The notes under the pieces: generated by a model | The model's database searches: none | Seen by the model: the letters and a program-made list of their open reading frames with translations, nothing else | Told to the model about the DNA's origin: nothing | Part shown: piece after piece, positions 35,615 through 42,473 of the stretch | Position numbering within the stretch: position 1 is the stretch's first letter | Layout of the letters: each line of letters begins with the position of its first letter | From: JARBUG01 sp035628915 | Lineage (GTDB): Bacteria; Bacillota; Sulfobacillia; Symbiobacteriales; Symbiobacteriaceae | Assembly (NCBI GenBank): GCA_035628915.1 | Contig: DASPIW010000015.1 | Span: 34,158 to 98,157, forward strand | DNA length: 64,000 nt | Reading direction: 5' to 3' | Position numbers and translations under genes: made by a program

Positions 35615-35630
35615 CCTCCGAAAAGGAGGT
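35615..35630 (+). promoter_or_regulatory. Hairpin covering the ribosome binding site of the Hcp-like gene
   Basis: CCTCC (35615-35619), loop GAAAA, GGAGG (35625-35629). The Shine-Dalgarno sequence of the next gene is the 3' arm of this hairpin, 9 bases before its ATG. It can hide the site from the ribosome, so translation may need unfolding by temperature, a protein or a small RNA. Confidence 0.55.
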
Positions 35631-35638
35631 CGACAAAT

Positions 35639-36274
35639 ATGCATGAAAAGTGGATGCGGGTCGGTGGAAGCGCACTGCTGGCGGCAGCGGTGCTGGTTGC
35701 GGCGTTTCTGGCGGGCGGCGGCGCCGGGAAGCCGGTCAGTGCGGCCCCGGGCACCGGCGAAAGCCTCGCTGCCGACAACGGCCACGCCAAGGGCGATGGC
35801 GAGACTGCCGGCAGCCACAGCACCTGGATGACGCTCCGGATCAATGGCGAACTGATCGAAGGCGACACGTACGACCAGAATCGCCGGGAGATGATCGAAC
35901 TGGCGGCGTTCGAGCAGTCCGTCATCACGGCGCGCGAGGCCGGCAGCGGCCTGGCCACCGGTCGGCGCCAGTACCAGCCGCTGCTCATCCGCAAACGCAT
36001 CGACAAGTCTTCCCCGCTGCTGATGAAGGCTCTGACGGAAAACAGCGTCGTCGACGCGGAGTTCGGCTTCTACCGGCCCAACCCCACCGGTGACGGCACG
36101 GAAGAGCGGTTCTACGAAATCGCCATCCGCCGGGGCCGGGTCTCCAGCGTCAAGATCGTTCAGGACAGCTCCGGCGTGCCCATGGAAGAAGTGACGTTCG
36201 TCTTCCACACCATCTCCTGGACCTACACCAACGGCGGCGTCACCCACGAAGATACCTGGGACAGCCGGCGATAA
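35639..36274 (+). CDS. Hcp-family protein with N-terminal signal/anchor
   Basis: A 211-residue protein. Residues 1-36 are a signal peptide or membrane anchor (SALLAAAVLVAAFLAGGGA). Residues ~60-211 match the T6SS tube protein Hcp fold: MTLRINGELIEGDTYD, ATGRRQYQPLLIRKRIDKSS, LLMKALTENSVVDAEFGFYRP, and the closing EEVTFVFHTISWTYTNGG. Hcp of Gram-negative T6SS lacks a signal peptide; here the protein is exported by a monoderm cell, and no other T6SS gene is nearby. It may form rings or tubes outside the membrane. Its RBS lies in a hairpin. A terminator separates it from the sigma factor gene. Confidence 0.82.
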   Translation: MHEKWMRVGGSALLAAAVLVAAFLAGGGAGKPVSAAPGTGESLAADNGHAKGDGETAGSHSTWMTLRINGELIEGDTYDQNRREMIELAAFEQSVITAREAGSGLATGRRQYQPLLIRKRIDKSSPLLMKALTENSVVDAEFGFYRPNPTGDGTEERFYEIAIRRGRVSSVKIVQDSSGVPMEEVTFVFHTISWTYTNGGVTHEDTWDSRR

Positions 36275-36283
36275 GCGAAAGAG

Positions 36284-36312
36284 GGCCACAGCCGCCATCC
36301 GGCTGTGGCCCC
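36284..36312 (+). terminator. Terminator after the Hcp-like gene
   Basis: Perfect 11-bp stem GGGCCACAGCC/GGCTGTGGCCC with a 7-nt loop. The T tract is weak (CATTT). Confidence 0.7.
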
Positions 36313-36375
36313 GCCATTTCGGGCTCCGCCAAGCACTGCACGGGAAGCGCGACGTGCCTACGGCGAACCGACCAT

Positions 36376-36398
36376 TTTGGGACTATATGATTCCCAAA
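36376..36398. promoter_or_regulatory. Inverted repeat upstream of the sigma factor gene
   Basis: TTTGGGA and TCCCAAA, 7-bp arms with a 9-bp AT-rich centre (CTATATGAT), in an otherwise plain intergenic region 70-90 bp before the sigma factor start. It may be an operator or part of an autoregulated promoter. Confidence 0.45.
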
Positions 36399-36466
36399 TA
36401 AAAGGACTTTTACTCGTCTTCCCTGAACCATAACAGATATGAATTGTCACGGAGGGGAGGGCGCCC

Positions 36467-37069
36467 ATGCAGGCAACTGATCAGGACATCAAGGCGCTCT
36501 ACCGCGCATTGGCCGAGCGCGATCCACACACCTGGGAGGCGGTCTGGCAGATCTGGCGGCCGCGCGTTTGCGGATGGGTGCGGCGGCACCCGCAGTACCG
36601 TTATTCCGGCGAAGAAGTCGACTACTTCGTCAACCGGGCGTTTGAAAAGCTGTGGCGGGCGATCGATCCACACAAGCTCGCCGCGTTCAGCAGCCCGGCG
36701 CAGCTGATCCAGTACTTCAAGCTCTGCGTACATAGCGTAATCCTCGATGAACTTCGCGGCTGGGCGGATGCCGCAGCTCTGGCCGCTTCGACCGAGGAGA
36801 TGGCCGACCTGCCGGATGCCACGGCCGGCGTGGAGGAGACGGCCCTCAGCCGGGTGCGGCGGGACCAACTCTGGTCAGCCGTCAATGGACATGTCCGGTC
36901 GGAAGAAGAGCGGGTCCTGGTCGTAGCCGGGCTGGTGCGGGGATTGCCCCCCCGGGAGATCGCCGGCCGCTACCCCGGGTTGTTCGGCAGTGTGGCCGAC
37001 GTGTACCGGACCAAGCGCAACCTGATGGAACGTCTCAGCCGCGACAAACGCTTGCGCGAGTTTTTATGA
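36467..37069 (+). CDS. Sigma-70-family (ECF-like) RNA polymerase sigma factor
   Basis: A 200-residue protein. Region 2-like ~20-105 (WRPRVCGWVRRHPQYRY, VDYFVNRAFEKLWRAID, LIQYFKLCVHSVILDELR) and region 4-like ~135-195 (LWSAVNGHVRSEEERVLVVAGLVRGLPPREIAGRYP, then a basic helix ending RLSRDKRLREF). ATG 36467 behind GGAGGGGAGGG. First gene of the sigma/anti-sigma/CHAT/subtilase cassette. The region 4 helix-turn-helix is weak, so DNA specificity is unclear. Confidence 0.8.
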   Translation: MQATDQDIKALYRALAERDPHTWEAVWQIWRPRVCGWVRRHPQYRYSGEEVDYFVNRAFEKLWRAIDPHKLAAFSSPAQLIQYFKLCVHSVILDELRGWADAAALAASTEEMADLPDATAGVEETALSRVRRDQLWSAVNGHVRSEEERVLVVAGLVRGLPPREIAGRYPGLFGSVADVYRTKRNLMERLSRDKRLREFL

Positions 37070-37129
37070 GGAAGCATACGCGAAATCCGTTAGGGGCTTC
37101 GTTTGGTTTGGTAGACGGACTACGCAGGG

Positions 37130-37729
37130 GTGGATGGGTTGAACCGCAAGGAGCCACAACTGGAACGCCTGGAGAGCAGTCTGCACGAACGGCTGCGCAG
37201 TGATTGCCCTCCGCCGGACGTGCTTGGTGAAGCGGCCATGGATCTGCTTCTTCCCACGGAGGCAGACAGAGTGGCCGCGCACTTGCGCGCCTGCCCGGCC
37301 TGCCGCGCGGAAGTCGACCAGCTCCGCGATTTCTGGGAGATGGCCGACGGCGTCGGTCCGCTGCAAGAGATCAAGGAATTCGTCCTGAACTGGTTGACCT
37401 CAGCCGTGGCGGCACCCGGGCCGGCTCTTGGGGGTATTCGCGGCGCAGCCGTGCGGGCGCAGACTTTCACCGCCGCCCACCTTTGGCTGGCCGTGACCGT
37501 ACAGGATGGAGAACGGGGCCGGAGGAATCTGCTGGCGCTGGTTACCCGCGAGGACGGGTACCCCCTGGAGCGCGGCACCGCCTGGCTCTGCCAGGAGAAC
37601 AAACTGTTCTCAGGCGGACGGGTCGATGCGCGGGGCAACCTGGTCATCGCCGACCTTGAGCCGGGCACGTATGACCTGGGCATCCAGTGCGACGGAACGC
37701 GGGTGTGGGTACGCGGGGTGAGCGTGTGA
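37130..37729 (+). CDS. Zinc-finger anti-sigma-like protein with C-terminal beta domain
   Basis: A 199-residue protein. H51-x3-C55-x2-C58 in AAHLRACPACRAEVDQL is the zf-HC2/ZAS signature of anti-sigma factors. No membrane helix follows, so it is soluble, unlike many anti-sigmas. The C-terminal ~110 residues are beta-rich and end with LVIADLEPGTYDLGIQCDG, resembling a small Ig-like/carboxypeptidase-regulatory fold. Start is GTG 37130 or TTG 37139; both are close to a GGGG tract. Its stop overlaps the next start (GTGA). It probably binds the preceding sigma factor. Confidence 0.75.
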   Translation: MDGLNRKEPQLERLESSLHERLRSDCPPPDVLGEAAMDLLLPTEADRVAAHLRACPACRAEVDQLRDFWEMADGVGPLQEIKEFVLNWLTSAVAAPGPALGGIRGAAVRAQTFTAAHLWLAVTVQDGERGRRNLLALVTREDGYPLERGTAWLCQENKLFSGGRVDARGNLVIADLEPGTYDLGIQCDGTRVWVRGVSV

Positions 37730-40497
37730 CGATGGATCTCATGCAGCATCTGCTGCGCCTTCAGGATGAGCACGGGCGCTACGGTCAGTCCGATCTGACC
37801 CGTGCCCGGGCCATCGCCGAAGAAGCATTGGCAATCTCGGCCGGGGCCGGGCAAGTCGCCCGGGCCCTGGCCTTGCGCATTTGCGGGAACGACCTGCGGA
37901 TGCGGGGGCGCCTGCGCGAGGCATATCAGGCCGTTTCACAGGCACTGCGCCTCTTTTTGGAAGCCGGCGAAAAGCTGGAGTGGGCACGCACTGTAAACGC
38001 CACCATCCCCATTCTGGTGGGACTGGACCGCAACGCCGAAGCGATCGCGACATCGAAAGCCGCCCTGGCATGGCTCATGCAAAATGGGGAGCGTGCGGCG
38101 GCCGGCCGGCTGCTCAATAACATGGGCAACATGTACGGAAACATGGGGCAACCGCTCGCCGCACTCGAGTGCTTCGAACGCTGCGAAGCGCTGGCAGCCG
38201 AAACCGGGCAGTGGGACTACGTCGTCCGGGTGCAGGGCAACCGTGCCCTGGTCCTCCAGCAGTTGGGGCGGCATCACGAGTCGATCTCCGTCGCTGCCAA
38301 AACGCTTCGCTGGTGGCTGAAGCAGGACGCAAAGATCGCTGTGGCCCGAGCGCTGCAGACCGGCGCAATCGGCCTGTTTCACCTGGGCCGGTTTGGCAAG
38401 GCGCTGCGCCGCTTCGCAAAAGCCAGGGATCTGTTCGACTCGCAGGCTTCGCCGCGCGATGTGGCCGTGTGCGATCTTTACATCGCGGCCTGCTACCTGG
38501 AGCTAAACCGGTACGATCAAACGATTGCCCGCACCCGCATGGTAGCCGAAGTTCTGGACCCCGCCCAGAACGGGTTCCAGTTTGCGTGGGCGCACCTGTA
38601 CGAGGGTGTGGCTCTGGCGCGCACCGGCCGGGTCGAAGAAGCACGGCGGCTGCTGACCGCCGCCTGCCGCTGGTTTGAAGAGCACGGCCACTCGGCGTGG
38701 GCCGGCAAGGCCCGTCTGGAGGAGGCGGACCTGTTGCTCTCTCTGGGCGAGGCCAACGAAGCCAGCAAGGCCGCGGGCAAATCGGCGCGGCTGTTCGCTG
38801 CCGCCCACATGAACACGGAGGAGGCCCGGGCGTACCTGCTGCGGGCCGAGAGCAGTTTAAGGGCGGGGAGACTCAGCGCGGCGGAGCAGTCCGTCGCCAA
38901 AGCGTACCCCCGTTTTTCCAGGGCGCACATGCCTGGGCCCGCTTTCCGCTGCCTGCACGTGCGCGGGCAGCTTGCCATGCGCCGCAAGGATTGGGACGGG
39001 GCCCGGCGACTTCTGACCAGGGCCGTGGCCACGGCGGAACGGATGCGTGCCACCGTGCAGGTATCCTTCCGGCGGACGCTCCTGGAGGACAAGTCCAGTG
39101 CCTACGCCGACCTGGTGTGGGTTCATCTGCAGATGGGGCGCATCAAGGCCGCCCACCGGCTGGTCGACCAGGCCAAGTCGCGCGCCCTGGTCGATGAACT
39201 GGCCGCTGTTCCCCGGCGCCGCAGCCAGGTGGACGACCGGGATCAAGCGCTGCTGACCGCGATTGAGCGTGTCCGCCGGGAGTACCAGGAGTTGACGGCG
39301 CCCCTGCAACTGGGCCCGGAGCAGGCCGTTGCTCTGCGGAGCGGCGCTGCCGAGCCGCTGTCGGCGAAGCGTGCGCAATTGGAGGAGCGCCTGGCTGCCC
39401 TGTGGGATCAGTGGGAACTCCGTAATGCCCTGGGACTTGGCTCGTCCGCTCCCGGGCGGGCGCCGGACGCCGCCGGGGCCTACCGGCGGCTGGCGCCGGG
39501 CGCCGCCATGGTGGAGTATTTCGCGGCCGGCTCCCGCCTGATCGCTTTCGTCTCCGACCGGCGCGGGCTGAAAGGCTGGGTCGACCTCGGCGCCCCCGAG
39601 CGCGTCTGGCGGGCGCTGGAGTTGCTTCAGCTCAACCTGGACACCGCCGTTGTCATGACCGCGGCGGGACGGCGCGATGCGCCCGGCCTCTCCGTGAACG
39701 CCAGGGCGCTGCTCGCGGCGCTCTACGAGTCGCTCTGGGCGCCCCTGCTGCCGCTGCTGGGTGCGCGGCAATCGATCGTCGTGATCCCGCACGGCATCCT
39801 CCATCTGGTGCCGTTTGAGGCGCTCTGCGACGGGACGCGGTATCTGGTCGAGCTGACCGAGCTGTCGCTGGCGCCTTCGCGGGCCGTATGGATGCGCTGC
39901 CAGGAGCGGGCGGAAGCCCTGGCCCCGGGCCATCCGGACCTGGTGCTGGGCTGCAGCGCGGGCGGAGCCTTACCGTTCGTCGAGGCCGAAGTGCGGTCGA
40001 TCGCGGGCGCACTCGGGGCGGCGCCCCGCCTGGGGCGGGAGGCTGCCGGACATCTCCTGGGGGCCTGTGGGCCGCGCCGCGTCGTGCATCTGTCGGCGCA
40101 CGGGGAGTTCCGGCTGGACAACCCCTATTTCTCGACGCTCTTGCTCGCAGACGGCCCGCTGACCATGGCTGATGTCTCCACCCTGCGGCTTGACTGTTCG
40201 CTCGTGGTCCTGAGCGGATGCGAGACGGGCCTCAGCCGGGTCACCCGGGGCGAGGAGCTGATGGGCATGGTATCCGCGTTCCTGCAGGCGGGCAGCGCTT
40301 CGGTGCTGGCGAGCCGCTGGCGCGTGGACGACCGGGTGACGGCCGATCTGATGGATCGGTTTTATACCGCCTTGCTGGCGGGCGAAGGCAAGGCCGCGGC
40401 ACTGCGGAGTGCACAGTGCGCCATCGCCGGGAGCGGTGTACATCCGCTGTACTGGGCCGCATTCGGGCTGATTGGTCACAGCGGCGCCTTGAACTGA
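37726..40497 (+). CDS. TPR-CHAT caspase-like protease
   Basis: A 923-residue protein. Residues ~1-480 are tetratricopeptide-type helical repeats (repeated ALAWLMQNGERAAAGRLLNNMGN-like units). A helical linker follows (~490-590), then the CHAT peptidase domain (~600-923). Catalytic His ~792 (HLSAHGEF) and Cys ~832 (VLSGCETGLSR) are both present, as is the GSASVLASRWRVDD segment. GTG 37726 is chosen because GGGGTG lies 5 bases upstream and it overlaps the anti-sigma stop by 4 bases; ATG 37732 is the alternative. TPR-CHAT proteases act as sensor-triggered proteases; the nearest analogue in layout is the TPR-CHAT of type III-E CRISPR, which frees a sigma factor by cutting its partner. There is no CRISPR here. 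Confidence 0.88.
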   Translation: MTMDLMQHLLRLQDEHGRYGQSDLTRARAIAEEALAISAGAGQVARALALRICGNDLRMRGRLREAYQAVSQALRLFLEAGEKLEWARTVNATIPILVGLDRNAEAIATSKAALAWLMQNGERAAAGRLLNNMGNMYGNMGQPLAALECFERCEALAAETGQWDYVVRVQGNRALVLQQLGRHHESISVAAKTLRWWLKQDAKIAVARALQTGAIGLFHLGRFGKALRRFAKARDLFDSQASPRDVAVCDLYIAACYLELNRYDQTIARTRMVAEVLDPAQNGFQFAWAHLYEGVALARTGRVEEARRLLTAACRWFEEHGHSAWAGKARLEEADLLLSLGEANEASKAAGKSARLFAAAHMNTEEARAYLLRAESSLRAGRLSAAEQSVAKAYPRFSRAHMPGPAFRCLHVRGQLAMRRKDWDGARRLLTRAVATAERMRATVQVSFRRTLLEDKSSAYADLVWVHLQMGRIKAAHRLVDQAKSRALVDELAAVPRRRSQVDDRDQALLTAIERVRREYQELTAPLQLGPEQAVALRSGAAEPLSAKRAQLEERLAALWDQWELRNALGLGSSAPGRAPDAAGAYRRLAPGAAMVEYFAAGSRLIAFVSDRRGLKGWVDLGAPERVWRALELLQLNLDTAVVMTAAGRRDAPGLSVNARALLAALYESLWAPLLPLLGARQSIVVIPHGILHLVPFEALCDGTRYLVELTELSLAPSRAVWMRCQERAEALAPGHPDLVLGCSAGGALPFVEAEVRSIAGALGAAPRLGREAAGHLLGACGPRRVVHLSAHGEFRLDNPYFSTLLLADGPLTMADVSTLRLDCSLVVLSGCETGLSRVTRGEELMGMVSAFLQAGSASVLASRWRVDDRVTADLMDRFYTALLAGEGKAAALRSAQCAIAGSGVHPLYWAAFGLIGHSGALN

Positions 40498-40522
40498 CCA
40501 CGAGGCGGAGGAGGAGAAGAAG

Positions 40523-41884
40523 ATGCCGAACCCACGCAACACCGAAGAACTGATTCTGACCGGGAGCCCCGATGCCGTACAGCGTCTGCTGGGTAGGGCC
40601 GCAAGCGAGATTTCGGGCCTGGGCGAAGTCCGTTCGCTCGTGGTTAACCACGGCTCGCGCACGATGAAGCTCGGACTGGTCCGGATGGGCCAGGGACCCC
40701 TTGAGATCATGCACCGGCTCGCGGGCTGGGCCCGGGCCGAACGCGCCGCCGTGCGCGCCGAGCTCAACTGCGCCACGGGCCGTCCGTTCAGGGTTGAGCG
40801 CGGCGCCCGGGGCTGGAATCTGGATCCCTGGAACTGGGGCGACAACCCCTGGACCTGGGGCGATAACCCCTGGAACTGGGGTGATAACCCGTGGGGCTGG
40901 GGCGATAACCCCGTGCTGCCCATGGTCGTGGCCGCCGGCGCCACCCCGGCAGAAGGCGAGGTGCTGTTCTGGCGCCAGGGCGCCTTCCGGCACATCGGCC
41001 TGACCGATGAGGCCGGACTGCGGATTCCCGCCCTGGCTGATCACATGGGCGAAGGCGTGCTCGCCGGCGTCTTCGATGCGCTGCCATCCAAGCCCGTCAG
41101 CTACCCGTGGCTCGCCCTGCATCCCGGGCGGACGCCGCAGGAGCAGCCCTGGGACGACCGCGATCTCTCCGACCACGGCCTGGTGTGCGCCTCGCTGATT
41201 CACGCAGTGGCGCCCCGGGCGCGGATTCATCTGTATGAAGTCTGCGGCAAGGCCGGGCACGGGCGGCTCTTCCCCCTGCTCGAGGCCCTGGCCGAGTTTA
41301 TCGACCTGGCGGCAGGCAAGCCCGCCGTAATCAGCCTGAGCCTGGGCAGCCTCGAATTCGACGGGTCCGCCGCCCTGCGGGTCCTGCTGCAGAAGGCGAC
41401 GGACATGGGCATGGTGGTCTGCGCCTCGGCCGGCAACGCAGCCCACGGCACGCCGAAGGTCTCCGCCCTGCTGCCGGCGCAGGTGCCGGCCGCGTTCCCC
41501 AACGTACTGGCCGTCTCGTCCTCCAACCTGTCGGGCGAGCGCGCAACCTACTCGCAGCGGGGCGACATTGCGGCCCCGGGCGGGGAGGACCTGGGCCACC
41601 ACGGGCCGGACGACCCGGAAGATATCATTGGTTGCGGCGTCTCGGTCGGTACGTCCGGCTATGTCCGCATGGACGCCGGCACATCGTTTGCGACACCCCT
41701 GGTGGCGGGGGCCGCAGCCCTCCTCCTGGAAGGAATGGCTGTCCGGGATGCAGGCACATACGCCCGGGTGCTGGAGGCCCTGAAAGCCGCCGCCCGGCAG
41801 GGCGCCCCGACGGCGGGCGAAACGCTGGCCGGGGCGGGCCTGGGTGCGGGCATCTTGTATCTGCCGACGCTCTTTCATGCATAG
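40523..41884 (+). CDS. S8 serine peptidase with tandem GDNPWxW repeat
   Basis: A 453-residue subtilase without a signal peptide, thus cytoplasmic. Residues 1-95 are an unknown domain. Residues 103-130 are four WxWGDNP heptads. The catalytic domain has Asp185 (AGVFDALP), His218 (LSDHGLVCASL), oxyanion Asn305 (ASAGNAAHG) and Ser388 (AGTSFATP), so it looks active. ATG 40523 with GGAGGAGAAG upstream; 25 bp after the CHAT gene. Two proteases of different classes behind a sigma/anti-sigma pair suggest a proteolytic cascade. The repeat may be a linker, a cleavage target or a multimer contact. Confidence 0.88.
   Translation: MPNPRNTEELILTGSPDAVQRLLGRAASEISGLGEVRSLVVNHGSRTMKLGLVRMGQGPLEIMHRLAGWARAERAAVRAELNCATGRPFRVERGARGWNLDPWNWGDNPWTWGDNPWNWGDNPWGWGDNPVLPMVVAAGATPAEGEVLFWRQGAFRHIGLTDEAGLRIPALADHMGEGVLAGVFDALPSKPVSYPWLALHPGRTPQEQPWDDRDLSDHGLVCASLIHAVAPRARIHLYEVCGKAGHGRLFPLLEALAEFIDLAAGKPAVISLSLGSLEFDGSAALRVLLQKATDMGMVVCASAGNAAHGTPKVSALLPAQVPAAFPNVLAVSSSNLSGERATYSQRGDIAAPGGEDLGHHGPDDPEDIIGCGVSVGTSGYVRMDAGTSFATPLVAGAAALLLEGMAVRDAGTYARVLEALKAAARQGAPTAGETLAGAGLGAGILYLPTLFHA
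40829..40912 (+). repeat. Four 21-bp in-frame repeats coding WxWGDNP
   Basis: Units at 40829-40849, 40850-40870, 40871-40891 and 40892-40912, each coding Trp-x-Trp-Gly-Asp-Asn-Pro, with codon-level drift between copies. The preceding DP (a partial heptad) marks the edge. Not a CRISPR: no spacers. Confidence 0.95.
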
Positions 41885-41932
41885 ACAAACGAGGGGACGG
41901 CCAGGCGGCCGCCCCCTCGATCTATATCTGCC

Positions 41933-42310
41933 CTATTCCTCGTCTTCGTCCGGCTCGTCCGCGTCTTCATCGTCCTCATCTACATCCTCGTCGTCGGCGT
42001 CGTCAGCCGGGTGCTCGTGCACCTTGGGCGCGTGCAGATCCGGGTTGTACAGCACACCGGCGCTCATGGCCCATTCACGGAACTCCTCCGGCGTCTCGAA
42101 ACGGCGGAAGCCGTAATAGCGCTGATAGTAGCTCTGCCGGAAAAGGCTGTCGATGTACTCCTGCGTCAGGCCGGTCGCGGCGGTCAGTTCTTCAATGGCC
42201 ATAGCCGCCTGCCTGTGCTCCATGCTGTTCGAAAGCTCGCGCCAGATCATCAGGGCAGCGGTGCTGGTCGTACTGTTGTTGAAGATATATGAAGTCGTGT
42301 AATATGCCAT
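41933..42310 (-). CDS. Hypothetical protein with acidic C-terminal tail
   Basis: A 125-residue protein. The N-terminal MAYYTTSYIFNNSTTS is Ser/Thr/Tyr-rich; the middle is helical (WRELSNSMEHRQAAMAIEELTAATGLTQEYIDSLF); the last ~25 residues are almost all Asp/Glu. ATG 42310 is chosen because GGAGGGG lies 6 bases upstream; the ATG at 42325 sits inside that site. Convergent with the CHAT-subtilase cassette. No family recognised. Confidence 0.65.
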   Translation of the reverse strand: MAYYTTSYIFNNSTTSTAALMIWRELSNSMEHRQAAMAIEELTAATGLTQEYIDSLFRQSYYQRYYGFRRFETPEEFREWAMSAGVLYNPDLHAPKVHEHPADDADDEDVDEDDEDADEPDEDEE

Positions 42311-42473
42311 GCGGAACCCCTCCATACTCGCAGACTACCTATGTAGCGTGTGTTGACGCTTCCAGGCTCATGCATCCAATTTACCATGTTTTCGCTTCGG
42401 GCGTGCACTAATCCTTTCTCAGCGCATACATATCCTTTCCGGGCGGCGTTGGCCCGGAAAGGTGGACGTGGGA

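Noticed and set aside
35639..36274. Hcp-like gene as evidence of a type VI secretion system
   Set aside because: No sheath, baseplate, ClpV or membrane-complex genes nearby, and the protein has an export signal.
40829..40912. Short tandem repeat as a CRISPR array
   Set aside because: Units are contiguous, without spacers, and lie in frame within a peptidase gene.
36467..41884. CHAT cassette as part of a type III-E CRISPR (Craspase) locus
   Set aside because: No Cas7-11-like protein, Csx30/31 or CRISPR array within the window; only the TPR-CHAT and sigma themes are shared.
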